Part shown: positions 14,697 to 22,136 of the stretch, one piece after another
Layout of the letters: each line of letters opens with the position of its first letter
How positions within the stretch are numbered: position 1 is the first letter of the stretch
Assembly (NCBI RefSeq): GCF_024178315.1
Contig: NZ_JAMZIK010000045.1
Span: 1-35,246, forward strand
DNA length: 35,246 bases
Source of the DNA: Siccirubricoccus soli
GTDB taxonomy: Bacteria; Pseudomonadota; Alphaproteobacteria; Acetobacterales; Acetobacteraceae
Direction of reading: 5' to 3'
Notes under the pieces: model-generated
Database searches by the model: none
Told to the model about the DNA's origin: nothing
The model's input: the letters and a program-made list of their open reading frames with translations, nothing else
Made by a program: the position numbers and the translations under genes

Positions 14697-15200
14697 ATGT
14701 CGAAGCCGAAGAAGACCGGGACGGCCGCCCCGTCCCGGGATCCGAAGCAGCCCGTCGACGAGACGGGATCCGACGACCTCGAGGCCGTGCTGGCGAAGGA
14801 GGGTTCCGAGGATCCGATGGAGCGCAAGGAGTTCCACGACCTCCGCGACCGCGCCGCCTACGTCGCCGTCACCGGCGCGTTCCCGACGCATCTCAGGCCG
14901 CACAGCGTCCGGCTCCTCCGCCAGGCCGTCGAGTACTCCCGAACGCCGACCGCCATCGACGGCGACTCCGGCGCGCTGACCGTGCGGCCCGACGTCCGCC
15001 GCCGCCTGCGCCTCGACGAGCACCCGATGGTCGTGGCCGCGAAGAGGTTCGTCGCCGAGGGCTACCGTATCGCCGTCGCGCGCGAGCCGACGGCGCGGCG
15101 CCCGTTCGGACGCGCCTGGCTCTACCTGCCGCTCGACGAGACCCGCGCGGTCCGGGTGACGGTCCACGCCAACGGCGCCGCCGCCGAGGGCTGGGCATGA
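14697..15200 (+). CDS. hypothetical protein, 167 residues
   Basis: Well placed behind a clear promoter and GGAGGG ribosome site. It begins MSKPKKTGTAAPSRDPKQPV, a disordered basic N-terminus, then helices (DPMERKEFHDLRDRAAYVAV, RLLRQAVEYSRT) and a C-terminal strand-rich part (GYRIAVAREP.. AWLYLPLDETRAVRVTVHA). No family recognised. It precedes the AAA+ ATPase gene by 149 bp on the same strand and may be an accessory to it. Confidence 0.6.
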   Translation: MSKPKKTGTAAPSRDPKQPVDETGSDDLEAVLAKEGSEDPMERKEFHDLRDRAAYVAVTGAFPTHLRPHSVRLLRQAVEYSRTPTAIDGDSGALTVRPDVRRRLRLDEHPMVVAAKRFVAEGYRIAVAREPTARRPFGRAWLYLPLDETRAVRVTVHANGAAAEGWA

Positions 15201-15349
15201 GCCCCGTGTTGACAATGTTGTCTCGGCCCCGAGCCGTCGCCTGCCTTGCGATAAGCGGGCGGAGCATACGCGCGGGCGGTCGCCCGCCCTCTCCGAAGCC
15301 CCGAACGACACCCTGAACGGACGGCCGCCGCGCTGTCCCGGAGGACAGC

Positions 15350-17374
15350 ATGGCCGACGACACCTCCCGCTTCGCTAATCCGGGCGCCTCGCTCTGGCGC
15401 CGCGCCTTTCCCGACCTCGCCGAGTTCAAGGCGTGGCGCATCTCCGCCACGGAGACGCTGCGCCTCGGCCGCCGTGCGCTCGTTGTCGATTACGACGACC
15501 CCGACATTGTCGCCGCGAGCGCGGGCGAGCACGACGGCTGGACCCGGCTCGCGCGGAGGGTCTCGTCGAGCCAGACCCTCGACGCCGCCGAGAGGCACGA
15601 GCTGCGCGGCTCCTGCCTGTGGCACGCGATCCGCTGCGGCGACACGTTCTTCCACGCGGAGGTGGCGCGGATGCTCGACACGCTGCCGGATGGGCAGGGG
15701 GACGAGCAGACCTTCACCCTCGCGGCGATGCACCGGGACCGTGCCGATGACCTCTGGAAGCAGGAGGCCGGATGCGCCATCCCCGCGGCCGATGACGCTC
15801 TGGCGGCCTGGCGCATCGTCGAGCCGGGCCCGGGGGGCCAGGAGCTGGCGACCGCCGCGATGGACGCGGCCCTCGACCGGTTGCAGGACGTCCTCCGCGA
15901 GCACGACACCGACCTGGGCGCCCCGGACCCCTTCATCCTCGCGGCCGGAGGGGACGCGGACGCCTGGCTCCGTCTGGCCGAGAGCGCGCACCACTGCGCC
16001 ATCATGAAGGGCCGCCGCCCCGGCCACCTGGTGGACGACATCCGTGCCCTGTTCGACCTCGCCGGGACGTGCTGCTGGCTGGCGACGCGCCGCGGCAGCG
16101 CGCAGGCCCCGACGCACCTCGCGGTCTTGCTGAACCAAGTCGAGGAGGAGCGGCGGTCGCCCGGCCACGACCGGCTGCTCTCGGCCATCCTGCTCAGGGC
16201 TCCGGGGCTATCCGAGCCCGGCGCCCTCGGGAACCTCCTCCCCGAGGCCGTCCGCCGGTCGCGCGGCGCCGCCGACACCATGGGGATTGCCGACCTCGGG
16301 TCGCCGCCTGAGGAAGACGAGGCTCCCTCCCCGCCGCCCTCGCCTCCGGCGCCCGACCTCGGCGACCACTGCCCCGAGGACGAGGACAATTCCCCCGAGG
16401 CCGTCGAGGCCCGCCTGGAGGCGGTCTTCGGGCGCGCGGCGCGCGGGAACGGACCGACCAGGCGGCGTCCCAGGCCCACGATGCGGGTGGCCCCGGACGG
16501 ACTTGGCGCCGCGGGCGAGGAGAAGCGCCTCCGCGACCGCTTCTCGAAGCTCGGACGCCCGATGACCTTGCGTCCGCTCCCCCCGGCCTCGGCCCTCGCC
16601 GCGGAGCTGCTGGTGGAGTTCCCCTGGGCCGTGCCGGTGGTCGAGCGCCTCCGGGCCGACCTTGTACTCGCCGAGCGCATGGGCGGCGCGGCCTACCGGC
16701 TGCCACCGCTCTGCATCGTCGGCGGCCCCGGCACTGGCAAGAGCCGCCTCGCCACCCGCGTGCTCGAGCTCGCTCGGCGCCACGGCGGCGTGGCCGGAGC
16801 GATGGTGCCGGTGGCGGGCGGCGCCGACAGCAAGTCGATCGGGCCGACCGCGCGCGGCTGGTCCACCTCGACCCCCTCGCTGCCGACCTGCCTCATCGCA
16901 GACGCCGACTGCCCGAACCCGGTCGTCGTCGTGGATGAGATCGACAAGGCCGGTGGCTCGGCGGAGAACGGGCGCCTCGCCCAGGTCCTGCTCGCGATGA
17001 CCGAGCCGACGACGGCCGAACGCTGGTTCGACGAGGGCCTCGGCGCGGCCGTGGACCTGTCCCGGGTGACCTGGCTCTTCCTCGCGAACGACCGGTCGAA
17101 GATCGACCCCGTGCTGCGGACCCGCCTCCGCTTCGTCGGGATGCCGGGCCCTCGGCCGGAGGACTTCGACGCCATCCTGGCCGGGACGCTGGCGGACATC
17201 GCCTGGGAGTTCGGGGGCGACCCGCGGCACTTGCCCGAGCTGCCGCCGGAGGCCCTGCGGGAGATGCGCCGCGGCTTCGCGGCCGGGCGGCTCTCCGCCC
17301 GCTCCCTTGCCTGGGTTGTCCGCCGGGCGGTCGAACTGGCAGCCGAGGCGGAGGCGGGTGCCGTCCGCCATTGA
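15350..17374 (+). CDS. large AAA+ ATPase, Lon-like
   Basis: This 674-residue protein has a C-terminal AAA+ module. Walker A GGPGTGKSRLA is near residues 458-468, Walker B VVVVDEIDKA near 524-533, sensor-1 Asn in WLFLAND near 580, and a sensor-2-like SARSLAW near 645. The order and IDKA wording resemble the Lon/ClpX-type branch, but no protease domain or C-terminal catalytic Ser-Lys follows. The first 430 residues are an unrecognised helical domain, with an acidic linker (PPEEDEAPSPPPSPP, about 321-335). GGAGGA precedes the ATG. It is likely to remodel proteins or nucleoprotein. A link to partition, replication or defence is possible but unsupported by family recognition. Confidence 0.8.
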   Translation: MADDTSRFANPGASLWRRAFPDLAEFKAWRISATETLRLGRRALVVDYDDPDIVAASAGEHDGWTRLARRVSSSQTLDAAERHELRGSCLWHAIRCGDTFFHAEVARMLDTLPDGQGDEQTFTLAAMHRDRADDLWKQEAGCAIPAADDALAAWRIVEPGPGGQELATAAMDAALDRLQDVLREHDTDLGAPDPFILAAGGDADAWLRLAESAHHCAIMKGRRPGHLVDDIRALFDLAGTCCWLATRRGSAQAPTHLAVLLNQVEEERRSPGHDRLLSAILLRAPGLSEPGALGNLLPEAVRRSRGAADTMGIADLGSPPEEDEAPSPPPSPPAPDLGDHCPEDEDNSPEAVEARLEAVFGRAARGNGPTRRRPRPTMRVAPDGLGAAGEEKRLRDRFSKLGRPMTLRPLPPASALAAELLVEFPWAVPVVERLRADLVLAERMGGAAYRLPPLCIVGGPGTGKSRLATRVLELARRHGGVAGAMVPVAGGADSKSIGPTARGWSTSTPSLPTCLIADADCPNPVVVVDEIDKAGGSAENGRLAQVLLAMTEPTTAERWFDEGLGAAVDLSRVTWLFLANDRSKIDPVLRTRLRFVGMPGPRPEDFDAILAGTLADIAWEFGGDPRHLPELPPEALREMRRGFAAGRLSARSLAWVVRRAVELAAEAEAGAVRH

Positions 17375-17729
17375 ACCCGTATCAAGGAAACGCGCCCGTT
17401 GCTCGCCACCTGGCCGAGAGGAGGCAGAAGTCGAGGTGCCATTCTTGTAGGGGCGGTGCGTCGAGCAAAAATTGTTGCGCAGATATGGAGTCGGAAAGAG
17501 CCGGAGGCGGGCTTCCCTCTCTGGCGCTCCGTCTAGCGGGCTACCGTTTCACGACCACCTCGACATTCCTGGTTGACTTTGCGACCTGGAGATGATTTCT
17601 ATCTGACCCTCTCAACCGAGTAGAGAAACATGGTCCTCCTCACCGGGCAGATATCGGCGCGCTGACACCCCGCTCCGTCGGGCAGTCCCGCTCGGCGGCA
17701 TCTGCGCCAATCCCCGGAGGACCATTCCA
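17375..17729. other. noncoding region, possible promoter at 17573-17602
   Basis: No convincing gene. A 74-residue open frame at 17371 has no ribosome site and poor composition. TTGACT (17573-17578) with TTCTAT 18 bp later (17597-17602) is a possible promoter for the gene at 17730. The composition is less GC-rich than the neighbours around 17450-17600. Confidence 0.4.
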
Positions 17730-18476
17730 ATGCCCCACTGCCATCTTGGTGCGGTCGCGCCCCGCGCGACTCGCATCCTGCCCCATGTGCCCCGACCCAC
17801 GCCGCTGTTCGCGGAGCCGTCCTTCGCCGTCTGGTGCACCGAGGGTAGCACCGCACACCCTGGACCGAAGCTTTGGTCTGCCTGGCAGATCATCGGCGCC
17901 AACTTGTGGCCCGCAATGATTTCCGAAGCGCGGTGGTGGTCCGACGCGAGCACGGAGCGCTGCGTGTGGGCCAGCTGCGCCGCCGCGGCGTTCTTGTGCG
18001 GTCTTGGCCTCCGGGCCGAGGTGGTTTCGGCGGGCCTGCAGGTTTACCTCGCCGGGCCGGGCGGCATCACCGCACCCGGCCTGTCGCTCGGCCATCCTGA
18101 CCCGAGCACGGGCCACCCTGGGCTCCACAATGTGGTGCTCATTAGCGAAGGCCGCCGCAGGTGGCTGCTGGAAACCTCCGTGTGGCAGACGCACCGGTCC
18201 CGCTTCGGAGACCTACCCGACCTGATGCTGGCCGAAGTGCCGCCGCAGACGCCCGGGTTGGGGTTGTTCCGCCAGCACTTCGAGCGGTTCGGCGCTGAGT
18301 TCGTGGCCGCGGTCACGGACGCCCGGCCGGGAGGCGCGGTCGGCTTGGGCTGGGGGCTGATGCGAGCCCGAACGGAGTGGCGCACCGGACCGGATGCCCG
18401 CCCGGAGCGCGCGAGGGCGGTTGCCAGAAAGCTCGAGGCCATCCGCGCCGGACGGGCGCGCTTGGTGCCCGTCTGA
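17730..18476 (+). CDS. unknown protein, possible papain/transglutaminase-like fold
   Basis: This 248-residue protein has RCVWASCAAAAFLCGLGLRA (Cys78 or Cys83 followed by a helix), then about 50 residues later GLHNVVLI with His133, then RRWLLETSVWQTHRSRF. A Cys at the head of a helix followed by a His in a strand is the arrangement of papain-like and transglutaminase-like enzymes; this is a fold guess, not a family match. It could be an immunity or maturation peptidase. The start at 17730 is the first ATG; an inner start is possible. A hairpin terminator follows. Confidence 0.5.
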   Translation: MPHCHLGAVAPRATRILPHVPRPTPLFAEPSFAVWCTEGSTAHPGPKLWSAWQIIGANLWPAMISEARWWSDASTERCVWASCAAAAFLCGLGLRAEVVSAGLQVYLAGPGGITAPGLSLGHPDPSTGHPGLHNVVLISEGRRRWLLETSVWQTHRSRFGDLPDLMLAEVPPQTPGLGLFRQHFERFGAEFVAAVTDARPGGAVGLGWGLMRARTEWRTGPDARPERARAVARKLEAIRAGRARLVPV

Positions 18477-18490
18477 CGAAGGAGGCGGCG

Positions 18491-18519
18491 GCGGGGTGGG
18501 TAGCGGCTACCCCCCCCGC
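18491..18519 (+). terminator. hairpin terminator
   Basis: GCGGGGTGGGTAGC (18491-18504) pairs with GCTACCCCCCCCGC (18506-18519) at 13 of 14 positions around one base. It lies 15 bp after the stop of the preceding gene. No T run follows, so efficiency is uncertain. Confidence 0.55.
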
Positions 18520-18867
18520 CCGCCTTTGGCCCGGCGACCAACCGGAGCTCATCGCGTCGGTCTCATCCATCTCGCCTGGATTTCCCGGTGTACGTTACTT
18601 AATTGCAACATAAGTTCTGGCCGCTCTCGGATTTGGCAGTTCCGAAGTCCGATCAGCTACTGGCACCCTGCGCACCATGGGAACATCGTCGGCCCGCTCG
18701 AGGCCGCGCTCAACATCGGACTGACCCTTTGGATGCTGGTCCGCTTCCGCAGCGCTCCGGCCCGGGCGGCGCTGGTAATGGTGTTGCTCGCCTAAGTTGG
18801 GACCCTCGCCTACTTTGCCCGGACGTTCGCGCAATGACATGCCCGGCATTCGGTCAGCGCATTCTCA
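18520..18867. other. noncoding region with a possible membrane-protein fragment
   Basis: Mostly noncoding. Near 18600 is an AT-rich dyad ACTTA-ATTGCAACA-TAAGT. Around 18688-18795 one frame reads GPLEAALNIGLTLWMLVRFR.. ALVMVLLA and ends at TAA, which looks like the tail of a membrane helix but has no start. I treat it as a possible gene remnant only. Confidence 0.35.
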
Positions 18868-18896
18868 TTGATGCCTCGCCCATCGAGGCATAATCT
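18868..18896 (+). promoter_or_regulatory. promoter and operator of the PadR gene
   Basis: TTGATG (18868-18873), a 17-bp spacer and TAATCT (18891-18896) frame a perfect dyad ATGCCTCG-CCCAT-CGAGGCAT (18871-18891). The predicted transcription start is at or close to the ATG at 18903, implying a leaderless or nearly leaderless message. The right half of the operator recurs before the next gene. Confidence 0.6.
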
Positions 18897-18902
18897 CCCG
18901 AT

Positions 18903-19319
18903 ATGTCCGAGCAGTCGCCCGCCCTCCGCGCCGTCCCCCGTCCGTCGCCGGACTTCACGGACCGCGCCTACTGGGCGGGGACCATCAAGATGGCCCTCAG
19001 CCGGTTCTTCGTGCTGCGCACGCTCAGCGACGGCCCGGCGCATGGCTACGAGATCGCCCGGGACGTCGAGCGCATCACGAACGGCTGCTGCTCACCCTCC
19101 GAGGGCGCCCTCTACCCGACGCTGCGGGAGTTCGAGCAAGGCGGCTACGTGACCTCGGAGACCGAGGTCGTCTCCGGCCGCGAGCGCAAGGTCTACACCC
19201 TGACCGACAAGGGCCGGGAGGCGCTCCGGGTCGGCCTGGAGGCGTGGATGGACGCGACCGGCGCCCTGATGGAGACCGACCGCGTCGCCAAGGCCCGCAA
19301 GGACAAGGGGACCGCCTGA
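18903..19319 (+). CDS. PadR-family transcriptional repressor
   Basis: This 138-residue protein is a classic PadR winged-helix regulator: FFVLRTLSDGPAHGYEIARD, then CSPSEGALYPTLREFEQGGY (the YP.L..LE..G signature) and RERKVYTLTDKGREAL. The short C-terminal helix indicates a PadR-s1-type small subunit that binds DNA as a dimer. CC at residues about 60-61 (GCCSP) could be a thiol sensor for arsenic or similar metalloids; this is inference supported by the downstream genes. The operator at 18868-18896 suggests autorepression; the repeat before the flavoprotein gene suggests control of that operon as well. Confidence 0.85.
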   Translation: MSEQSPALRAVPRPSPDFTDRAYWAGTIKMALSRFFVLRTLSDGPAHGYEIARDVERITNGCCSPSEGALYPTLREFEQGGYVTSETEVVSGRERKVYTLTDKGREALRVGLEAWMDATGALMETDRVAKARKDKGTA

Positions 19320-19349
19320 CCGTGCTGAGCGTCCTTTTGTCATCATACA

Positions 19350-19368
19350 TCGCCCATCGAGGCATAAG
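19350..19368 (+). promoter_or_regulatory. second PadR operator, before the ArsO-like gene
   Basis: TCGCCCATCGAGGCATAA (19350-19367) is identical to the 18-bp stretch at 18876-18893 in the padR promoter. It lies about 21 bp before the ATG at 19389 and after TTGTCA (19337-19342). The left half of the dyad is weaker here (ATACATCG). Confidence 0.6.
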
Positions 19369-19388
19369 GCAGAAACGGAGGACCTGAC

Positions 19389-20846
19389 ATGAGCTCGTGC
19401 TGCTCCAGTAATCGGCGCCCGGAAACGTCGAGCGCCGTCCGAGCCAACTTCAGCTCGCTGCCAGTCGCCGTCATCGGCGGCGGCCCGGTCGGACTCGCGG
19501 CGGCGGCGCAGCTGCTCGAGCGCGGGCTGGAGCCGGTCGTCCTCGAGGCCGGTGCCTCGGTCGGCACGGCGCCACTCGCCTGGGGCCACGTCCCCATGTT
19601 CTCGCCCTGGCGCTACAACGTCGACCGGGCGGCCCGCGCCCTGCTCGGGCGGCACGGATGGACGGCGCCGGACGCGGAGACCTTCCCGACCGGCCGCGAC
19701 CTCGTCGAGGACTACCTGGCGCCGCTGGCCCGCCTGCCGGAGCTGGCACCACACCTGCGCCTCAACACGCGCGTCACCGGCGTCGCCCGGCTCCGCGCGG
19801 GCAAGGTCCGGGATGCCGGGCGCGAGGAGCAGCCCTTCGAGGTGCGGTTCGAGGACGCGGAAGGAAACGAGGGCCGAGTCCTCGCCCGCGCGGTCATCGT
19901 CGCCTCGGGCACCTGGGGCAACCCGAGCCCCGCCGGGTCCTCCGGCCTGCCCGCCATCGGCGAGCGCGAGGCGGCCGACCGGATCCGCTACGGCATGCCC
20001 GACGTCCTCGGGACCGAGCGCGCCCGCTACGCGGGCAAGCGAGTCCTTGTCGTCGGCTCCGGCCACTCCGCCATCGGCACCCTCATCGACCTCGCCTCCC
20101 TCGCCGGGCAGGCGCCCGGCACGGCCGTCCTCTGGGCCGCGCGGAGCACGGACCTGACGCGGGCCTACGGCGGCGGCGCGGCCGACCAGCTGCCGGAGCG
20201 CGGCGCCCTGGGGCAGCGGCTGCGGCGCCTCGTCGAGACCGGCACCATCGAGCTGCTCGCGCCCTTCTCCGTGGACGAGGTCCAGCGGGGCGCCGACGGG
20301 TCGCTGCGCATCCTTGGCGCCGAGGGGCGCATGGTGCAGGCCGACGAGATGATCGTGGCGACCGGCCTGCGCCCCGACCTCGGCATCCTGCGCAAGGTCA
20401 GGCTCGACCTCGACCCGGCGCTGGAGTGCCCGCGCGTGCTGGCGCCGCTCATCGACCCGAACCTGCACTCCTGCGGCACCGTGCGGCCGCACGGTGCCGA
20501 GGAGCTGGCGCAGCCCGACGCGGGCCTTTTCCTTGCTGGCATGGTCTCCTACGGCCGGGCGCCGACCTTCCTGCTGGCGACCGGCTACGAGCAGGTGCGC
20601 TCCATCGCGGCGTTCCTCGCGGGCGACCTCAAGGCGGCGCGCCGGGTCGAGCTCGACCTGCCTCAGACCGGCGTCTGCAGCTCAAACCGCGTGCTCCCCG
20701 GGACGGCGGAGGCCGAGTCCTCGTGCTGCACGCCGGAGACGCCGCAGGGCACCTGCTGCGCCCCGAAGCCGGAGCTGGCCGAGGACGCGCCGTGCTGCGG
20801 AAGCGCGGCCCGCAAGGAAATGGTCCAGGCCGAGCCCGCCGAATGA
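19389..20846 (+). CDS. ArsO-like FAD/NADP-dependent flavoprotein monooxygenase
   Basis: This 485-residue protein has an N-terminal FAD dinucleotide motif (VAVIGGGPVGLAAAAQL, about 26-42) and a second nucleotide-binding motif (VLVVGSGHSAIGTL, about 218-231). It ends with a Cys-rich tail carrying CC pairs (SSCCTPETPQGTCCAP, then PCCGS), and another CC lies at the start (MSSCC). Such Cys pairs fit capture of arsenicals or mercurials. Flavoproteins of this kind occur in arsenic operons as ArsO-like enzymes, with an unclear substrate. GAGG precedes the ATG by 8 bp. The stop overlaps the ATG of the MFS gene (ATGA), so the two act together, under the PadR operator. Confidence 0.7.
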   Translation: MSSCCSSNRRPETSSAVRANFSSLPVAVIGGGPVGLAAAAQLLERGLEPVVLEAGASVGTAPLAWGHVPMFSPWRYNVDRAARALLGRHGWTAPDAETFPTGRDLVEDYLAPLARLPELAPHLRLNTRVTGVARLRAGKVRDAGREEQPFEVRFEDAEGNEGRVLARAVIVASGTWGNPSPAGSSGLPAIGEREAADRIRYGMPDVLGTERARYAGKRVLVVGSGHSAIGTLIDLASLAGQAPGTAVLWAARSTDLTRAYGGGAADQLPERGALGQRLRRLVETGTIELLAPFSVDEVQRGADGSLRILGAEGRMVQADEMIVATGLRPDLGILRKVRLDLDPALECPRVLAPLIDPNLHSCGTVRPHGAEELAQPDAGLFLAGMVSYGRAPTFLLATGYEQVRSIAAFLAGDLKAARRVELDLPQTGVCSSNRVLPGTAEAESSCCTPETPQGTCCAPKPELAEDAPCCGSAARKEMVQAEPAE

Positions 20847-22072
20847 GCCAGGTCGCCGCAGCCGGGGGCGTGTCCCCGGCGGACCCGGCCGCCAGCCGCC
20901 CGAGGCTGGTTGTCGTCTCGGCCATCGGCGTGGCCCAGATCCTCGCCTGGGGCTCGTCCTACTACCTGCCCGCCGTCCTGGCCGGGCCGATCGCCGCCGA
21001 CACCGGCTGGCCGCTCGCCTGGGTGGTGGGCGCGCTCTCCATCGGCCTTCTGGTGTCCGGCCTCGTCTCGCCGCGCGTCGGGCACCTCATCGAGCGCCAT
21101 GGCGGCCGCCCGGTGCTGGCCACGAGCGCCGTGCTGCTCGCCGTCGGCCTGCTCGGCCTCGCTCTCGCGCCCAACCTGCCGGTCTTTGTCGCTGCCTGGA
21201 TCGTCATTGGATTCGGAATGGGCGCGGGCCTCTACGACCCGGCCTTCTCCGCGCTCGGGCGGCTCTACGGCGAGACGGCGCGCCCCTCCATCACCCACGT
21301 GACCTTGTTCGGCGGTTTCGCCAGCACGGTCTGCTGGCCGTTCACCGCCTTCCTGGCCTCGCACCTCGGCTGGCGCGGCGCCTGCCTGGCCTACGCGGCC
21401 ATCCATGTTGCCATCGTGCTGCCCCTCTACCTGCTCGCCCTGCCGAAGGAGGCGGAGCGGCCGCCGAAACCCGTCGCGGCGGACTCGCCGCCGCCCGGTC
21501 ACGTGCGGCCGGACCAGCGCGCCGCCTTCCTCCTGCTCGCGGCGGGCTTCACGCTGGCCTACCTCGTCATGACGGTCATCGCCGTCCATCTCCTGACGCT
21601 GCTCCAGGCGCAGGGGCTCGCCCTGGCGGCCGCGGTCGCCTTCGGCGCGCTGATCGGCCCCGCTCAGGTCGGCGGTCGGATCCTCGAGATGATGTTCGGG
21701 AAGAGCCTGCACCCGGTCTGGAGCCTGCTGGCCTCCTCGACGTTGGTCGCGGTCGGCCTCGGCCTGCTCGTCGCCATGCCGGGCATCGCCGCCGCCTGCA
21801 TCGTCCTCTACGGCATGGGCAGCGGCATCCGCTCCATCGCGCGCGGGACCGTGCCGCTCGCGCTGTTCGGGAAGGAAGGCTACGCCATCCTCATGGGCCG
21901 CCTCGCGCTGCCGTCGCTCCTCGCCACGGCGGCGGCACCCATGGTCGGCGCGTGGCTGCTGGAGTGGACCGGGCCGAGCGGAACGCTGGTCGCCCTGTTC
22001 GGAGCCTCCCTCCTGAACTTGGCGCTGGTGGTGCCCCTCGTGCCGATGGCGCTCAGGCAACGAAGGGCCTGA
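20843..22072 (+). CDS. MFS exporter coupled to the ArsO-like flavoprotein
   Basis: This 409-residue protein has about 12 hydrophobic segments, starting with LVVVSAIGVAQILAWGSSYY and including GMGAGLYDPAFSALGRLYGE and the paired halves separated by a charged loop (LPKEAERPPKPVAADSPPPG, about 205-225). It belongs to the major facilitator superfamily, and resembles MFS exporters in arsenic operons (ArsK-like by context, not proven). It would export the product of the flavoprotein across the inner membrane. The gene at 27923 encodes a paralogous exporter with many shared segments. The ATG overlaps the previous stop by 4 bp. Confidence 0.75.
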   Translation: MSQVAAAGGVSPADPAASRPRLVVVSAIGVAQILAWGSSYYLPAVLAGPIAADTGWPLAWVVGALSIGLLVSGLVSPRVGHLIERHGGRPVLATSAVLLAVGLLGLALAPNLPVFVAAWIVIGFGMGAGLYDPAFSALGRLYGETARPSITHVTLFGGFASTVCWPFTAFLASHLGWRGACLAYAAIHVAIVLPLYLLALPKEAERPPKPVAADSPPPGHVRPDQRAAFLLLAAGFTLAYLVMTVIAVHLLTLLQAQGLALAAAVAFGALIGPAQVGGRILEMMFGKSLHPVWSLLASSTLVAVGLGLLVAMPGIAAACIVLYGMGSGIRSIARGTVPLALFGKEGYAILMGRLALPSLLATAAAPMVGAWLLEWTGPSGTLVALFGASLLNLALVVPLVPMALRQRRA

Positions 22073-22117
22073 CGGCGCGATCGGAGACCCGCGCGCTGGA
22101 GCGACCTGTCCGGATCC

Positions 22118-22135
22118 GGCAGGCTCTCTCCTGCC
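22118..22135. terminator. short hairpin between converging operons
   Basis: GGCAGG (22118-22123) and CCTGCC (22130-22135) pair around CTCTCT, between the MFS stop (22072) and the merA stop (22137). It may serve both strands. No T run is present. Confidence 0.4.
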
Positions 22136-22136
22136 A

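Noticed and set aside
15209-15223. TTGACA with a GACAA-TG-TTGTC dyad as promoter of the AAA+ gene.
   Set aside because: No -10-like sequence at the right spacing; kept only as a possible protein-binding site.
17371-17595. A 74-codon frame overlapping the end of the AAA+ gene.
   Set aside because: No ribosome site, no protein-like pattern, composition of noncoding DNA.
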